Below are positions 25,731-34,820 of a stretch of 35,329 bases of DNA, in pieces; within the stretch, counting starts at the first letter, position 1, and each line of letters opens with the position of its first letter. Source of the stretch: Candidatus Hydrogenedens sp. (lineage in GTDB: Bacteria; Hydrogenedentota; Hydrogenedentia; Hydrogenedentales; JAEUWI01). The DNA lies in contig WGMK01000020.1 of the NCBI GenBank assembly GCA_016125095.1, positions 1-35,329 on the forward strand, in the 5' to 3' direction. Position numbers and translations under genes: made by a program. The notes beneath the pieces were generated by a model. It was not told the origin of the DNA. It did no database searches and saw only the letters and a list, made by a program, of their open reading frames with translations.

Positions 25731-28250
25731 ATGTTTGGAAAGCGATTGGTTAAACTGGCAGCGTCGGCGCTCTTGGCCTTGGGCGTGAGCGCCTCGGCCT
25801 ACGCGCAGGCCACCGACCTGTTCTTCTCGGAATACATCGAGGGGGGCAGCAACAACAAGGCCCTCGAGATATATAATGGCACGGGCGTCGCGGTCGATTT
25901 GGCTGCGGGTGTTTACAGTGTCGAACTCTACTCGAATGGCGGGACGTCAGCCACTGCAACGCAAGCCCTCACGGGAACGATCGCCGACGGCGATGTTTTC
26001 GTGATTGCGCATTCCTCCGCTACAGCAGCGTTCACCGGCGTAGCGGATCTAACAATCAACGGCGGTGTCGTGAATTTCAACGGCGACGACGCTGTCGTGC
26101 TGAAGAAGAACGGCGTCATTATCGACCAGTTCGGCGAAATCGGCTGGGACGATGGAACATCCTACGCCGATGGCGGGGTAAGCACCGTCAATCAGACCCT
26201 CGTTCGCAAGGACACCATCTGCAGCCCGAACCCTGACGGCTTTACGGACGAACTGCCACCCTACTCGACGTCAACAGTATACAACGCCATACTGTCGAGC
26301 GAGTGGGATGCTTTCGCCCAGGATACCGCCACGTTTCTCGGCTCGCACACGGCCAACTGTGCTGGGGCGACCTTCACCATCACGGCCTCGGCCGGCTCCA
26401 ATGGCAGCATTAGCCCGAGCGGCTCGGTCGTAGTGAACAGCGGCGCCAACCAGTCCTTCTCCATCACCCCAGCCGGCGGCTACCAAGTCGCCGACGTGTT
26501 GGTCGACAGCGTGAGCGTGGGTGCCGTAACCTCGTTCGATTTCACCAATGTGACCTCTGACCACACCATCAGCGCGACCTTTACCAATACCACCTATACG
26601 ATCACAGCCTCGGCAGGCTCGAACGGCAGCATCAGCCCGAGCGGCGCGGTCGTAGTGGCCGAGGGCGGCACGCAGTCCTTCACGATTACGCCCGCCCTCG
26701 GCTTCGAAGTGGCCGACGTGCTCGTGGATAGCGTAAGCGTGGGTGCCGTGACCTCCTACGACTTCACCAACGTGATGTCCGCGCACACGATCAGCGCGAC
26801 GTTTCAGGTGGCGACCTTCACCATCACGGCTTCGGCCGGCACCGGCGGCTCGGTCACCCCGAGCGGCGCCACCGTGGTGAACTTCGGCGCCAACCAGTCC
26901 TACTCCATCACAGCCGACCCCGGCTACAGCATCGAAGACGTTCTGGTTGACAGCGTCAGCGTGGGCGCCGTGGGGTCGTACGACTTCACCAACGTGACCG
27001 CAGACCATACAATCTCGGCGACATTCGCGTTGCCGACCTTCGACATTACGGCGACCAGCACGGTGAACGGCGCGATCGTTCCCGGCGGCGTGACTGCGGT
27101 AACCCAGGGCGAGGACCTCACCTGCTTTATCGTGCCGGACCCGGGCTTCGTGGTGACCGGCGTGCTGGTTGACTCCGTCTCCGTGGGCGCGGTCAGCAGC
27201 TATACCTTCACCAACGTAACGACCGCGCACGACATCGACGCCACCTTTGGCGCAAGCCCCGGCGGCTGCTTCGACGCGCTAATAATCTCCGAGTACATCG
27301 AGGGCGCCACGGGCAACAACAAGGCCGTGGAACTGTACAACACCTCCGCGTCGCCGGTGAGCCTGGCGGGTTACTCGCTGCAGATTTACTCGAACGGTTC
27401 GCCGACGGCCTCGCGCACGCTGGATCTTGCCACCGTTGCCGCCGCGATTGGCGCGAATTCCACGCTCGTGCTCGTGAATGGCGCTGCCGTCGAACCGCTG
27501 ATGCTGGCCGCCGCGGATTACACCTGCGAGTTCGGCGACACCGATTGCCCGCTCATCTTCAACGGCGACGACGTGATCGCGCTGTTCAAGAATGCCCAGC
27601 CAGTCGATGTGATCGGCATCATCGACGGCGTAGACCCCGGCACGGAGTGGACGGACAGCGGCGTGACCACACTGAACTCCACGATGATCCGCAAGGACAC
27701 CGTCTGCCAGGGCAACCCGGACGGTTTCTCGCCCATCACCCTGCTTTCAGCAGAGTGGACCGGCGCCGCATCGCAGACCGGCGATGACCTCGGCGCCCAC
27801 ACCATCACTTGCACGCCGTGCACCGAACCCGCCGCCGAGGGCGAGGGCGAAGGCATGGCCGAAGGGGAAGGCGAGGGCATGGTAGAGGGTGAAGGCGAGA
27901 CCGGCGTCATCGAAGTCGCGGCCAACGTCGGCGACAACATCTGCATGACGGTACCGAGCCCGGGCACCGCGGGTGACGGCGACTTCGTGTGGACTTACGC
28001 GGCCACCGAGGGTGGCGCGGCCACGCCCCTTAGCGACGAAAACCGCGTGAACCTGTGCCTGAACAACGTGCAGCTTTCCGACACCGGCTACTACACCGCG
28101 GAATACGATGACGCCGCCAAGGCGCTGCAGTCCGTCACGTTCCACTTGGTCGTGACGGAGGTCGTGAATGTGCCGGCGCTCGGCTTCTTCGGCCTGGGCG
28201 TGCTGTCGCTCGCCGTCGCGGGTCTCGGCGCAAGCCGCCGCCGCAAGTAG
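25731..28250 (+). CDS. Secreted LTD / InlB-like repeat / LTD / Ig-like protein with sorting signal
   Basis: This 839-residue protein has a signal peptide (KRLVKLAASALLALGVSASAYA, cleaved before QAT). LTD 1 spans about 29-208 (FSEYIEGGSNNKALEIYN). Four tandem ~72-residue repeats follow (about 214-507; ITASAGSNGSISPSG, DVLVDSVSVGAV, HTISATF), in the style of divergent InlB B-repeats. LTD 2 (about 517-695; ISEYIEGATGNNKAVELYN) is followed by an EGEGE linker (27830-27905), an Ig-like domain (DTGYYTAEYDD) and the tail VPALGFFGLGVLSLAVAGLG ending in ASRRRK, an IPTL-CTERM-like sorting signal. AAGGAG lies nine bases before the ATG, 59 bases after the previous gene. No enzymatic domain is seen, so it is probably a surface adhesin or scaffold. 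Confidence 0.88.
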   Translation: MFGKRLVKLAASALLALGVSASAYAQATDLFFSEYIEGGSNNKALEIYNGTGVAVDLAAGVYSVELYSNGGTSATATQALTGTIADGDVFVIAHSSATAAFTGVADLTINGGVVNFNGDDAVVLKKNGVIIDQFGEIGWDDGTSYADGGVSTVNQTLVRKDTICSPNPDGFTDELPPYSTSTVYNAILSSEWDAFAQDTATFLGSHTANCAGATFTITASAGSNGSISPSGSVVVNSGANQSFSITPAGGYQVADVLVDSVSVGAVTSFDFTNVTSDHTISATFTNTTYTITASAGSNGSISPSGAVVVAEGGTQSFTITPALGFEVADVLVDSVSVGAVTSYDFTNVMSAHTISATFQVATFTITASAGTGGSVTPSGATVVNFGANQSYSITADPGYSIEDVLVDSVSVGAVGSYDFTNVTADHTISATFALPTFDITATSTVNGAIVPGGVTAVTQGEDLTCFIVPDPGFVVTGVLVDSVSVGAVSSYTFTNVTTAHDIDATFGASPGGCFDALIISEYIEGATGNNKAVELYNTSASPVSLAGYSLQIYSNGSPTASRTLDLATVAAAIGANSTLVLVNGAAVEPLMLAAADYTCEFGDTDCPLIFNGDDVIALFKNAQPVDVIGIIDGVDPGTEWTDSGVTTLNSTMIRKDTVCQGNPDGFSPITLLSAEWTGAASQTGDDLGAHTITCTPCTEPAAEGEGEGMAEGEGEGMVEGEGETGVIEVAANVGDNICMTVPSPGTAGDGDFVWTYAATEGGAATPLSDENRVNLCLNNVQLSDTGYYTAEYDDAAKALQSVTFHLVVTEVVNVPALGFFGLGVLSLAVAGLGASRRRK
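26370..27250 (+). repeat. Four tandem ~219-base coding repeats (InlB-like modules)
   Basis: Units begin near 26370, 26595, 26813 and 27036, each coding about 72 residues with the core DVLVDSVSVGAV. Units 1-3 are the most alike at DNA level and unit 4 is more diverged, consistent with internal duplication inside the gene at 25731. Slippage or recombination could change the copy number. Confidence 0.85.
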
Positions 28251-28280
28251 CCGATTCCTGAAATCCTGACTGTATGTACC

Positions 28281-28314
28281 GGGCCGCCGGCGAGCAAAAG
28301 CTTGCCGGCGGCCC
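28281..28314 (+). terminator. Strong hairpin in the 122-base gap between genes 2 and 3 of the cluster
   Basis: A 15-bp stem with one G-U pair (28281-28295 with 28300-28314) closes an AAAA loop. No T-run follows, so it may act as a partial terminator or as a stabilising hairpin that sets the relative expression of the downstream nuclease genes. Confidence 0.5.
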
Positions 28315-28372
28315 GCTCGAGAATCCGCCCGGCCGGTTGCCGGGCCAACGCGAATCCGCCACTGGAGTCCCC

Positions 28373-31300
28373 ATGCGTACCCTACTTACCGCCACCATCC
28401 TAATTGCGGCACTCGCCGCGCCGATCGCCTCCGCCGTTACCCCGGTCCGTATCGCCGCCTACAACATCAAGCAGGTCTCGGGTAACGATACACGCTGCTA
28501 TGCCAATGTGTCCGGGCAGGGCGACCGCCTGTCGAAACTGCAGAGCGTGATCGCCGCGCTGGACGCCGACGTCATCGGGCTGGAAGAGATCGCCGACCGC
28601 GACGCGCTCGAGGCCATCTTCGGTACCACTGACTGGACGCTCGTGTTTGACGACGAGTCTGTCGGCTGCAACAATCTCGCCGTGGCGGTGCGCAAGCCGC
28701 TCGAAGTGACCGGTGCCGTGAACAACGCCCTCAACGCCGGCCCGCAGCATTTCCTGTTCGAGAACGAGGACGACTATGGCTTTCCCGAACAGCGCGACGT
28801 GCTCGACGTCGAGATCGTCCTGCCGAACAACGACGGCACGTTCCGCATGCTCGTGCATCACGGGCTCTCGCGTTCGAGCGGCCGCGCGGATTCGGCTCCC
28901 CGCCGCATCGCCGCCTCGCAGTCCATGCTCACGCTCTTCAAGAGCGGCTTCGCCAACGGCCAGTTCGTGCTCGCGGGCGACTTCAACGATACGCCGGACG
29001 ACGCCTGCTCTAATATTCTCGAAACCGGCGACATGAACGCGGATACCGAAATCGAGAACAACCTCGGGCCTTACATGGTCAACGTGATGGAACCGATCTT
29101 CGCGGGCGACAACGTGACCTTCGGCCGCGACGAGAACAATATCAGCGGCGGCGTGGTTAATACCGTAAATGCTGGGATCCGCCAGAGCAACTACAATTCG
29201 CGCAACTCGAACACGAACACGGGCGACAATATGCTCGACAACATGCTGGTGCCCATGGCGCTCTACAACAGCGCGTACGTTCCGGGCTCGGCGAACATTC
29301 TTCGTATTGCGGCCACCACTCAGGGCACATCCGACACCCGCGCGAGCGATCACCTGCCCATCTATGCCGACTTCGTGTTCGGCGGCGGTGTAATCGCCCG
29401 GGTCTTCGAAGAGGATTTCCAGGATAACGCCGACGATACGACGGACAACAGCAACGACGACTTTCAGCAGATGACTCGGGTGAGCCGCAGCAGCACCGGC
29501 AACAACGCCGACTGGCACCTGTTCACCGTGCAGACAAATATCTTCGCGCGCATCAACGGCTTCGGCGCGGATGCCGCGAGCGACGATTGGCTAATTACGC
29601 CCGCCATGGACCTCTCCGAAGTCGCCGACCCGATTGTCACCTTCCGAAGCGCCTACAACTTCAATGGGCCTGCGCTCGAACTGCTGATTTCCACAGACTA
29701 CGATCCGCAAAGCGATACAGACCCGCTTACCGCCACGTGGACGCCGCTCGATTTCACCTTGCCCTCGGCAGGCAGCTTCGCCTTTGCCGACTCCGGCGAA
29801 GTCGACATCAGCGAGTTTGTCGGTAGCGCGACGTACATCGCCTGGCGCTACACCACCAGCGGCACCGGTTCCGATCAGGGCCGCGTGTGGGAGGTCGACG
29901 ACATTGTGGTCCGTGCCCTGGCCGCTACCCAGGGTGAGGGCGAAGGAACGCCCGAGGGCACGTTCGAAGGCAGTACCGACGGGGAAGCCGAAGTAGTCGT
30001 CGAAGGAGAGGGACAGCCCTCCGGCGACGCCACGTTGATCATCTCCGAGTACGTAGAGGGAAGCAGCAACAACAAGGCGCTTGAAGTTTACAACCCTACC
30101 GGCGCTGCCGTCGCCCTCGCCGGCTGGACCCTGGCCGTTTACAGCAACGGAAACACGACGCCCAGCAATACGCTGGACCTGAGCTCCATTGCCCAGTCGA
30201 TTCCAGCAGGCGCCGCGATCGTGGTGGCCAACGCCAGCGCCGATGCCGCTGTGCTCGCCGAGGCGGATACGACCAGCACGGTGACGTTTTTCAATGGCGA
30301 TGACGCGGTGGTGCTGGCCTTGAACAGCACGCCGGTAGACGTCATCGGGGTCGTGGGGGAGGACCCCGGCACGAATTGGACCGACGGCGGGCTGGCTACG
30401 AACGAGCAAACGCTGCGGCGCAAGGCCTCGATTTGCGCAGGCAACCCGGGTGGATTCAATCCCATCTCCAAACTCTCTTCGGAATGGAGCACGTTCCCGC
30501 AGAACACCTTCAACGGACTTGGCGGCCACACAACCACCTGCACGGGCACCTCGGAAGGCGAGCCGGAAGGGCAGACCGAGGGCGCACCGGAGGGCGAGGG
30601 CACAAGCGAGGGCGTGGCTGATGGTGAAGTTGGGCTTTGCGATACCCCGGGAGCGCTATTCTGCGAAGACTTCGAGGATAACTTCGATGACGCATCGAAT
30701 AACGCGAACGATGATTTTCAAATGCTCGAGGCGGTCAGCGTGCTCAGCAGCGGCAACAATGCCGACTGGCATATCTTCTCGGCGTCAGGCAACAAGTTTG
30801 CCCGTATCAACGGTTTCGGCGCCGATGAGCAGAGCGACGACTGGCTGATAACGCCGGGCTTCGACCTGACCTCCAGCACGGGCGAGGTTTTCTCGTTCGA
30901 ATCGGCCTACAACTTCGACGGTCCAGCCCTGGAATTCCTCTACTCGACCAACTATGCCGGCCAAGCTGACCCCTCGGACGCGGACTGGACTCCGATTGCC
31001 TTCGCACTTCCCTCGGCAGGCGGATTCGCTTTTGCCAGTTCCGGCCTGATCGATGTCTCGATAATCTCCGGCAACTCGGTACACTTCGCGTGGCGCTACA
31101 CTTCCGCCGGAACCGGCGCGGGCCAGAGCCGCGTGTGGGAAGTGGACAATATCCTGCTCACGGCAGATGCGCAAGTAGTGGACGGCGAAGGCAGTATCGA
31201 GGGCGACGGCGCTTCAGACGGCGAAGGCGCGGCGGATGGCGAAGGCGAATGTGTTCCGGGCGACCCCGGCACACCGCACAGCGCGGACATCAACGCGGAC

Positions 31301-31570
31301 TTTGTGCTCGAGTTGTCCGAGCTGCTGCGACTGATTCAGTTCTACAATGTCGGAGGCTTGGCGTGCGACTCGGGTAGCGAAGACGGCTTCGCTCCCGGCG
31401 CGGGCGACACCTCGAGCTGCGATCCCCACGACAGCGACTACAACGACCAGGACTGGACGCTGAACCTCACCGAACTGCTTCGCGGCATCCAGTTCTACAA
31501 TGCGAATGGCTATTACGAGTGCCCGCTCGAGCAAACCGAGGACGGCTACTGCCTGCCGCTCTGCGGCTGA
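28373..31570 (+). CDS. Secreted DNase I-like (EEP) protein with J-like and LTD domains and dockerin-like tail
   Basis: This 1065-residue protein has a signal peptide (MRTLLTATILIAALAAPIASA). The EEP domain (about 22-338) shows RIAAYNIKQ (N31), GLEEI (E71), LAGDFNDTPDD (near 203) and SDHLPIYADF (near 325), the catalytic pattern of DNase I/exonuclease III-type phosphodiesterases. J-like domain 1 (343-516), an EG linker, an LTD-like domain (554-725), a second EG linker, J-like domain 2 (760-933) and a third EG linker follow. The tail (about 970-1065) holds two LSELLRLIQFYN / LTELLRGIQFYN repeats with Cys and Asp-rich loops, dockerin-like, in place of a transmembrane sorting signal. EEP plus LTD pairing occurs in secreted nucleases such as ExeM. 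ATG at 28373 follows GGAG at five bases. The substrate (DNA, RNA or other phosphodiester) is not proven. Confidence 0.88.
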   Translation: MRTLLTATILIAALAAPIASAVTPVRIAAYNIKQVSGNDTRCYANVSGQGDRLSKLQSVIAALDADVIGLEEIADRDALEAIFGTTDWTLVFDDESVGCNNLAVAVRKPLEVTGAVNNALNAGPQHFLFENEDDYGFPEQRDVLDVEIVLPNNDGTFRMLVHHGLSRSSGRADSAPRRIAASQSMLTLFKSGFANGQFVLAGDFNDTPDDACSNILETGDMNADTEIENNLGPYMVNVMEPIFAGDNVTFGRDENNISGGVVNTVNAGIRQSNYNSRNSNTNTGDNMLDNMLVPMALYNSAYVPGSANILRIAATTQGTSDTRASDHLPIYADFVFGGGVIARVFEEDFQDNADDTTDNSNDDFQQMTRVSRSSTGNNADWHLFTVQTNIFARINGFGADAASDDWLITPAMDLSEVADPIVTFRSAYNFNGPALELLISTDYDPQSDTDPLTATWTPLDFTLPSAGSFAFADSGEVDISEFVGSATYIAWRYTTSGTGSDQGRVWEVDDIVVRALAATQGEGEGTPEGTFEGSTDGEAEVVVEGEGQPSGDATLIISEYVEGSSNNKALEVYNPTGAAVALAGWTLAVYSNGNTTPSNTLDLSSIAQSIPAGAAIVVANASADAAVLAEADTTSTVTFFNGDDAVVLALNSTPVDVIGVVGEDPGTNWTDGGLATNEQTLRRKASICAGNPGGFNPISKLSSEWSTFPQNTFNGLGGHTTTCTGTSEGEPEGQTEGAPEGEGTSEGVADGEVGLCDTPGALFCEDFEDNFDDASNNANDDFQMLEAVSVLSSGNNADWHIFSASGNKFARINGFGADEQSDDWLITPGFDLTSSTGEVFSFESAYNFDGPALEFLYSTNYAGQADPSDADWTPIAFALPSAGGFAFASSGLIDVSIISGNSVHFAWRYTSAGTGAGQSRVWEVDNILLTADAQVVDGEGSIEGDGASDGEGAADGEGECVPGDPGTPHSADINADFVLELSELLRLIQFYNVGGLACDSGSEDGFAPGAGDTSSCDPHDSDYNDQDWTLNLTELLRGIQFYNANGYYECPLEQTEDGYCLPLCG

Positions 31571-31604
31571 CCGGAAACGCCGGACTACCCTTTGGAGACA
31601 TCAA

Positions 31605-34600
31605 GTGATTAAGCAAGCACTTCTCTACGTATGCGCCCTATTGGCGGCGTTCACCGCGTCGGCGGAGCCTTCACTCCGGATCGCCACGTACAACATACAA
31701 TGGCTTTCTTCGGAGAATGTCACCTGCCTCGGCACCGTCGAGGTGTCCGCCGTGGACGAGCAGGCCGGGCGTCTCGAAAATCTGCAGACCACCATCGCAC
31801 GGCTTGATGCCGACATCGTCGGACTGCAGGAAATCCACGACCGTACCGTGCTCGATATGCTCTTTCCGTACCCGGATTGGACCATCGTCTTCGACGACGA
31901 AACGCAGGATTGCCAGAATCTCGCGCTGGCGGTGCGTCAGCCGCTCTCGGTGCGCGGCGCCGAGGCGGGCAAGCTGAATGCCGGCCCCGAAAACTTCCTG
32001 TGCGAAGACCGCAGCGAGCAGCATTTTCCCGGTGCGCGCGACGTACTAATGGCAGAGGTCACGGGCACCGGCTGGGAGCGCCCCGTGCAGGTATTGGTAA
32101 CCCATGCCAAGTCGCGTCGCGGCGGGCGCAACACCACCGCCTCGCAGCGCATCGGCGCGGCGCGGGATATCGTTGCCTCGCTGCGCGATCAGCTGCCTGC
32201 GAGCGACGTAATCCTGATGGGAGATTTCAACGACAGCCCGGACGATACCTCGCTCAATATCCTTGAGACGGGCGACTCGAATGCCGACGCCGCAAGGGAA
32301 GACACACCGGGCGGCTTTCTGGTGAATCTCGCTGAACCGCTTACCGCAGCCGGGCATGTTTCGCAGGGGCTCAGCAATCCACGCCTGACGGTCGGCCGAA
32401 TCGATACGACGGATGCCGGCAGCCGCGACCGCAATTTCGCGCATCGTAACGACAATACGAATACCGGAGCGTGCCTGTTCGATCAGATTCTCGTGTCGCC
32501 CAGCTTTGCGCCGGCGGTGCAGCGCGCCGAAGTGTTCAACCATCCCGCGGCGGCGCTCAGCGCTTCCGGCGCGCGCGCCTCGGATCACCTGCCCGTGTTC
32601 GCCGATATCGTGGCACCCGGCGGCCGAGAACACACCGAAGTGGCTCCTGCCACCGCAGATGAACTGGCCGCCCTGCAGCCCAAGGGGTTAGCTGGCGCCA
32701 AGGCGCTGCTCTTCGGCGAGGACTTTCAAGATAACTTCAACGACACCTCGAACAATGCCAACGACGACTTCCAGCAGATGACCCGGGTGAGCGTGTCGAG
32801 CACCGGCACCAACGCCGATTGGCATCTCTACGAGTTTTCGGGCAATACCTTCGCGCGCGTTAATGGCTTCGGCGCTGATACCGCCAGCAACGACTGGCTG
32901 ATTACGCCCCCGCTCGATCTCTCGCAGGCGCCGAATGCCACCCTCACCTTTGATTCTGCCTACAACTTTTCGGGTCCGGACATCGAGGTGCTGGTCTCCA
33001 CGAACTACAACCCGGCCGTGCATACAATCCCCGCCAGCGCAACCTGGACGGCGCTGCCTACCACGCTGCCCAGCGTCGGCGGCTATGTATTCGCCAATAG
33101 CGGCGTGATCTCGCTTGCGGCCTACCAATCGCCCAGCACCTACGTGGCCTGGCACTACACCAGCACCGGCACGGGAAGCGGCCAGAGCAAGGTATGGGAA
33201 GTGGATAACATTGTCGTAGACGCCGCCAGTGCGGGCGAAGTGAACGCGAACTTCACGTTCTCGCCGGCCATTGGAGACATCGCAGCGGCCATCACCTTCA
33301 CATCGTCGGTTTCCGGTGGTACGCCGCCCTATACCTATGCGTGGAACTTCGGCGATGGCGGCACCTCGACCGCAGCAAGTCCCAGCCACGCCTATGGCGC
33401 CGCGGGTGCCTATACGGTTTCGCTTACCGTGACCGACAGTGTATCTGCCAGTGACGTTGTCGAGAAGTCGAACATTTTCGCACTGGCTGCCGAGTCGCTG
33501 CCGGAGAAGCAGGGCGACCTCCGTATCGCCACCTTTAACGCCTTCATGAACCGCGCCTCCGCCGGAGAGTTGATTGCCGATACGTCGAATCCGAATGACG
33601 CCCAGATCAAGCGGGTTGCCGAGATCATTCAACGCGTGAATCCGGATGTGCTCTTCCTGAACGAATTCGACTACGACGCGGGCGGTGTCGCCGTCAACAA
33701 CTTTGTCGACAACTACTTGACCGTCAGCCAGAACGGCTCGACACCGATTGTCTTTGACTACGTTTACCTCGCCGAGTCCAACACCGGCATACCGAGCGGA
33801 CTCGATCTCGACAATGACGCGTTGGTGACAGGCCCGGGCGATGCCTTCGGCTTCGGCGATTTCCCCGGGCAGTACGGCATGGTGCTATTCTCCAAGTACC
33901 CCATCGACACACCCAACGTGCGCACCTTCCAGAAATTCCTCTGGCAGGATATGCCCGACAACCTGATCCCGCCTGGCTACTACACGCAGCCCGAGCTCGA
34001 TATCTTCCGGCTCTCATCGAAAAGCCATTGGGACGTGCCGGTGCTCGTGAACGGGAAGACCATACACGCCTTGTGCAGTCATCCCACACCGCCGGTGTTC
34101 GATGGCTCCGAAGACCGCAATGGCCGGCGCAACCACGATGAGATCCGTCTTTTCGCCGATTACATGAATCCCGATGCCGGCACCTACCTGGTGGACGACA
34201 ACGGAATGCCGGGCGCATTGGAAGCCCTGACGCGCTTCGTGTTCCTCGGCGATCAGAACGCAGATGCCGACGAGGGCGATTCGGTCGATGCGGCGATTCT
34301 TCAAATTCTGGACAATCCCTACGCCCAAGGCGCCTACGTGCCCCTGTCGCGCGGCGCGGCCGAAACCAACAACGACCCGGCAGACACGAGCGGCTTCCAG
34401 CTGCGCGTCGACTATGTGGTGCCCTCGGTCTACGGCATGCGCATCGAAAACGGCGGGGTATTCTGGCCCGCCTCCGGCGATGCCCTCGCTCCGCTCGTGG
34501 CCAACAACGCTGCCTCCGACCACCGCCTCGTTTGGCTCGATGTAACCCTTGCCGATACCGACCAGGACGGCGACAGCATACCGGACGACGAAGAAGGCAC

Positions 34601-34805
34601 GGCCGACATCGACGGAGACGGTACGCCCAACTACCTCGATACCGACTCCGACAACGACGGTGTCTCCGACGGCAACGAGCGCGGCCTCGGCACCGACCCG
34701 TACGATATTCTGAATCCTACCGTGGTTCCGGCTGCTGGCCTGGCAGGCCTGGCGGGTGCCGTGGCAGGTGTGGCGGTCCTCTTTTCAAAGGCGCTACAGC
34801 GCTAA
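31605..34805 (+). CDS. Secreted protein with two EEP phosphodiesterase domains, J-like, PKD and calcium-repeat modules
   Basis: This 1066-residue protein starts at GTG 31605, with GGAG seven bases upstream and the signal peptide (M)IKQALLYVCALLAAFTASA directly after; the frame from 31500 is upstream read-through. EEP 1 (about 25-335) has RIATYNIQW, GLQEI, MGDFNDSPDD and ASDHLPVFADI. A J-like domain (368-542) and a PKD domain (546-625; YTYAWNFGDGGTS) follow. EEP 2 (about 640-985) is of a different subtype: RIATFNAFMN, NPDVLFLNEFDYD, FLGDQNADADEGD, SDHRLVWLDV. A thrombospondin type 3-like calcium stretch (about 984-1038; DTDQDGDSIPDDEEG, DTDSDNDGVSDGNE) precedes the tail VPAAGLAGLAGAVAGVAVLF ending in SKALQR. 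It lies 34 bases after the previous gene, so translation is probably from a shared mRNA. It ends 15 bases before an IS. Confidence 0.88.
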   Translation: MIKQALLYVCALLAAFTASAEPSLRIATYNIQWLSSENVTCLGTVEVSAVDEQAGRLENLQTTIARLDADIVGLQEIHDRTVLDMLFPYPDWTIVFDDETQDCQNLALAVRQPLSVRGAEAGKLNAGPENFLCEDRSEQHFPGARDVLMAEVTGTGWERPVQVLVTHAKSRRGGRNTTASQRIGAARDIVASLRDQLPASDVILMGDFNDSPDDTSLNILETGDSNADAAREDTPGGFLVNLAEPLTAAGHVSQGLSNPRLTVGRIDTTDAGSRDRNFAHRNDNTNTGACLFDQILVSPSFAPAVQRAEVFNHPAAALSASGARASDHLPVFADIVAPGGREHTEVAPATADELAALQPKGLAGAKALLFGEDFQDNFNDTSNNANDDFQQMTRVSVSSTGTNADWHLYEFSGNTFARVNGFGADTASNDWLITPPLDLSQAPNATLTFDSAYNFSGPDIEVLVSTNYNPAVHTIPASATWTALPTTLPSVGGYVFANSGVISLAAYQSPSTYVAWHYTSTGTGSGQSKVWEVDNIVVDAASAGEVNANFTFSPAIGDIAAAITFTSSVSGGTPPYTYAWNFGDGGTSTAASPSHAYGAAGAYTVSLTVTDSVSASDVVEKSNIFALAAESLPEKQGDLRIATFNAFMNRASAGELIADTSNPNDAQIKRVAEIIQRVNPDVLFLNEFDYDAGGVAVNNFVDNYLTVSQNGSTPIVFDYVYLAESNTGIPSGLDLDNDALVTGPGDAFGFGDFPGQYGMVLFSKYPIDTPNVRTFQKFLWQDMPDNLIPPGYYTQPELDIFRLSSKSHWDVPVLVNGKTIHALCSHPTPPVFDGSEDRNGRRNHDEIRLFADYMNPDAGTYLVDDNGMPGALEALTRFVFLGDQNADADEGDSVDAAILQILDNPYAQGAYVPLSRGAAETNNDPADTSGFQLRVDYVVPSVYGMRIENGGVFWPASGDALAPLVANNAASDHRLVWLDVTLADTDQDGDSIPDDEEGTADIDGDGTPNYLDTDSDNDGVSDGNERGLGTDPYDILNPTVVPAAGLAGLAGAVAGVAVLFSKALQR

Positions 34806-34820
34806 GTCTTGATCACCTTG

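Noticed and set aside
31500..31604. Upstream start for the double-EEP protein
   Set aside because: It would overlap the end of the preceding gene and bury the signal peptide; GTG 31605 has a well-spaced GGAG and begins the signal peptide.
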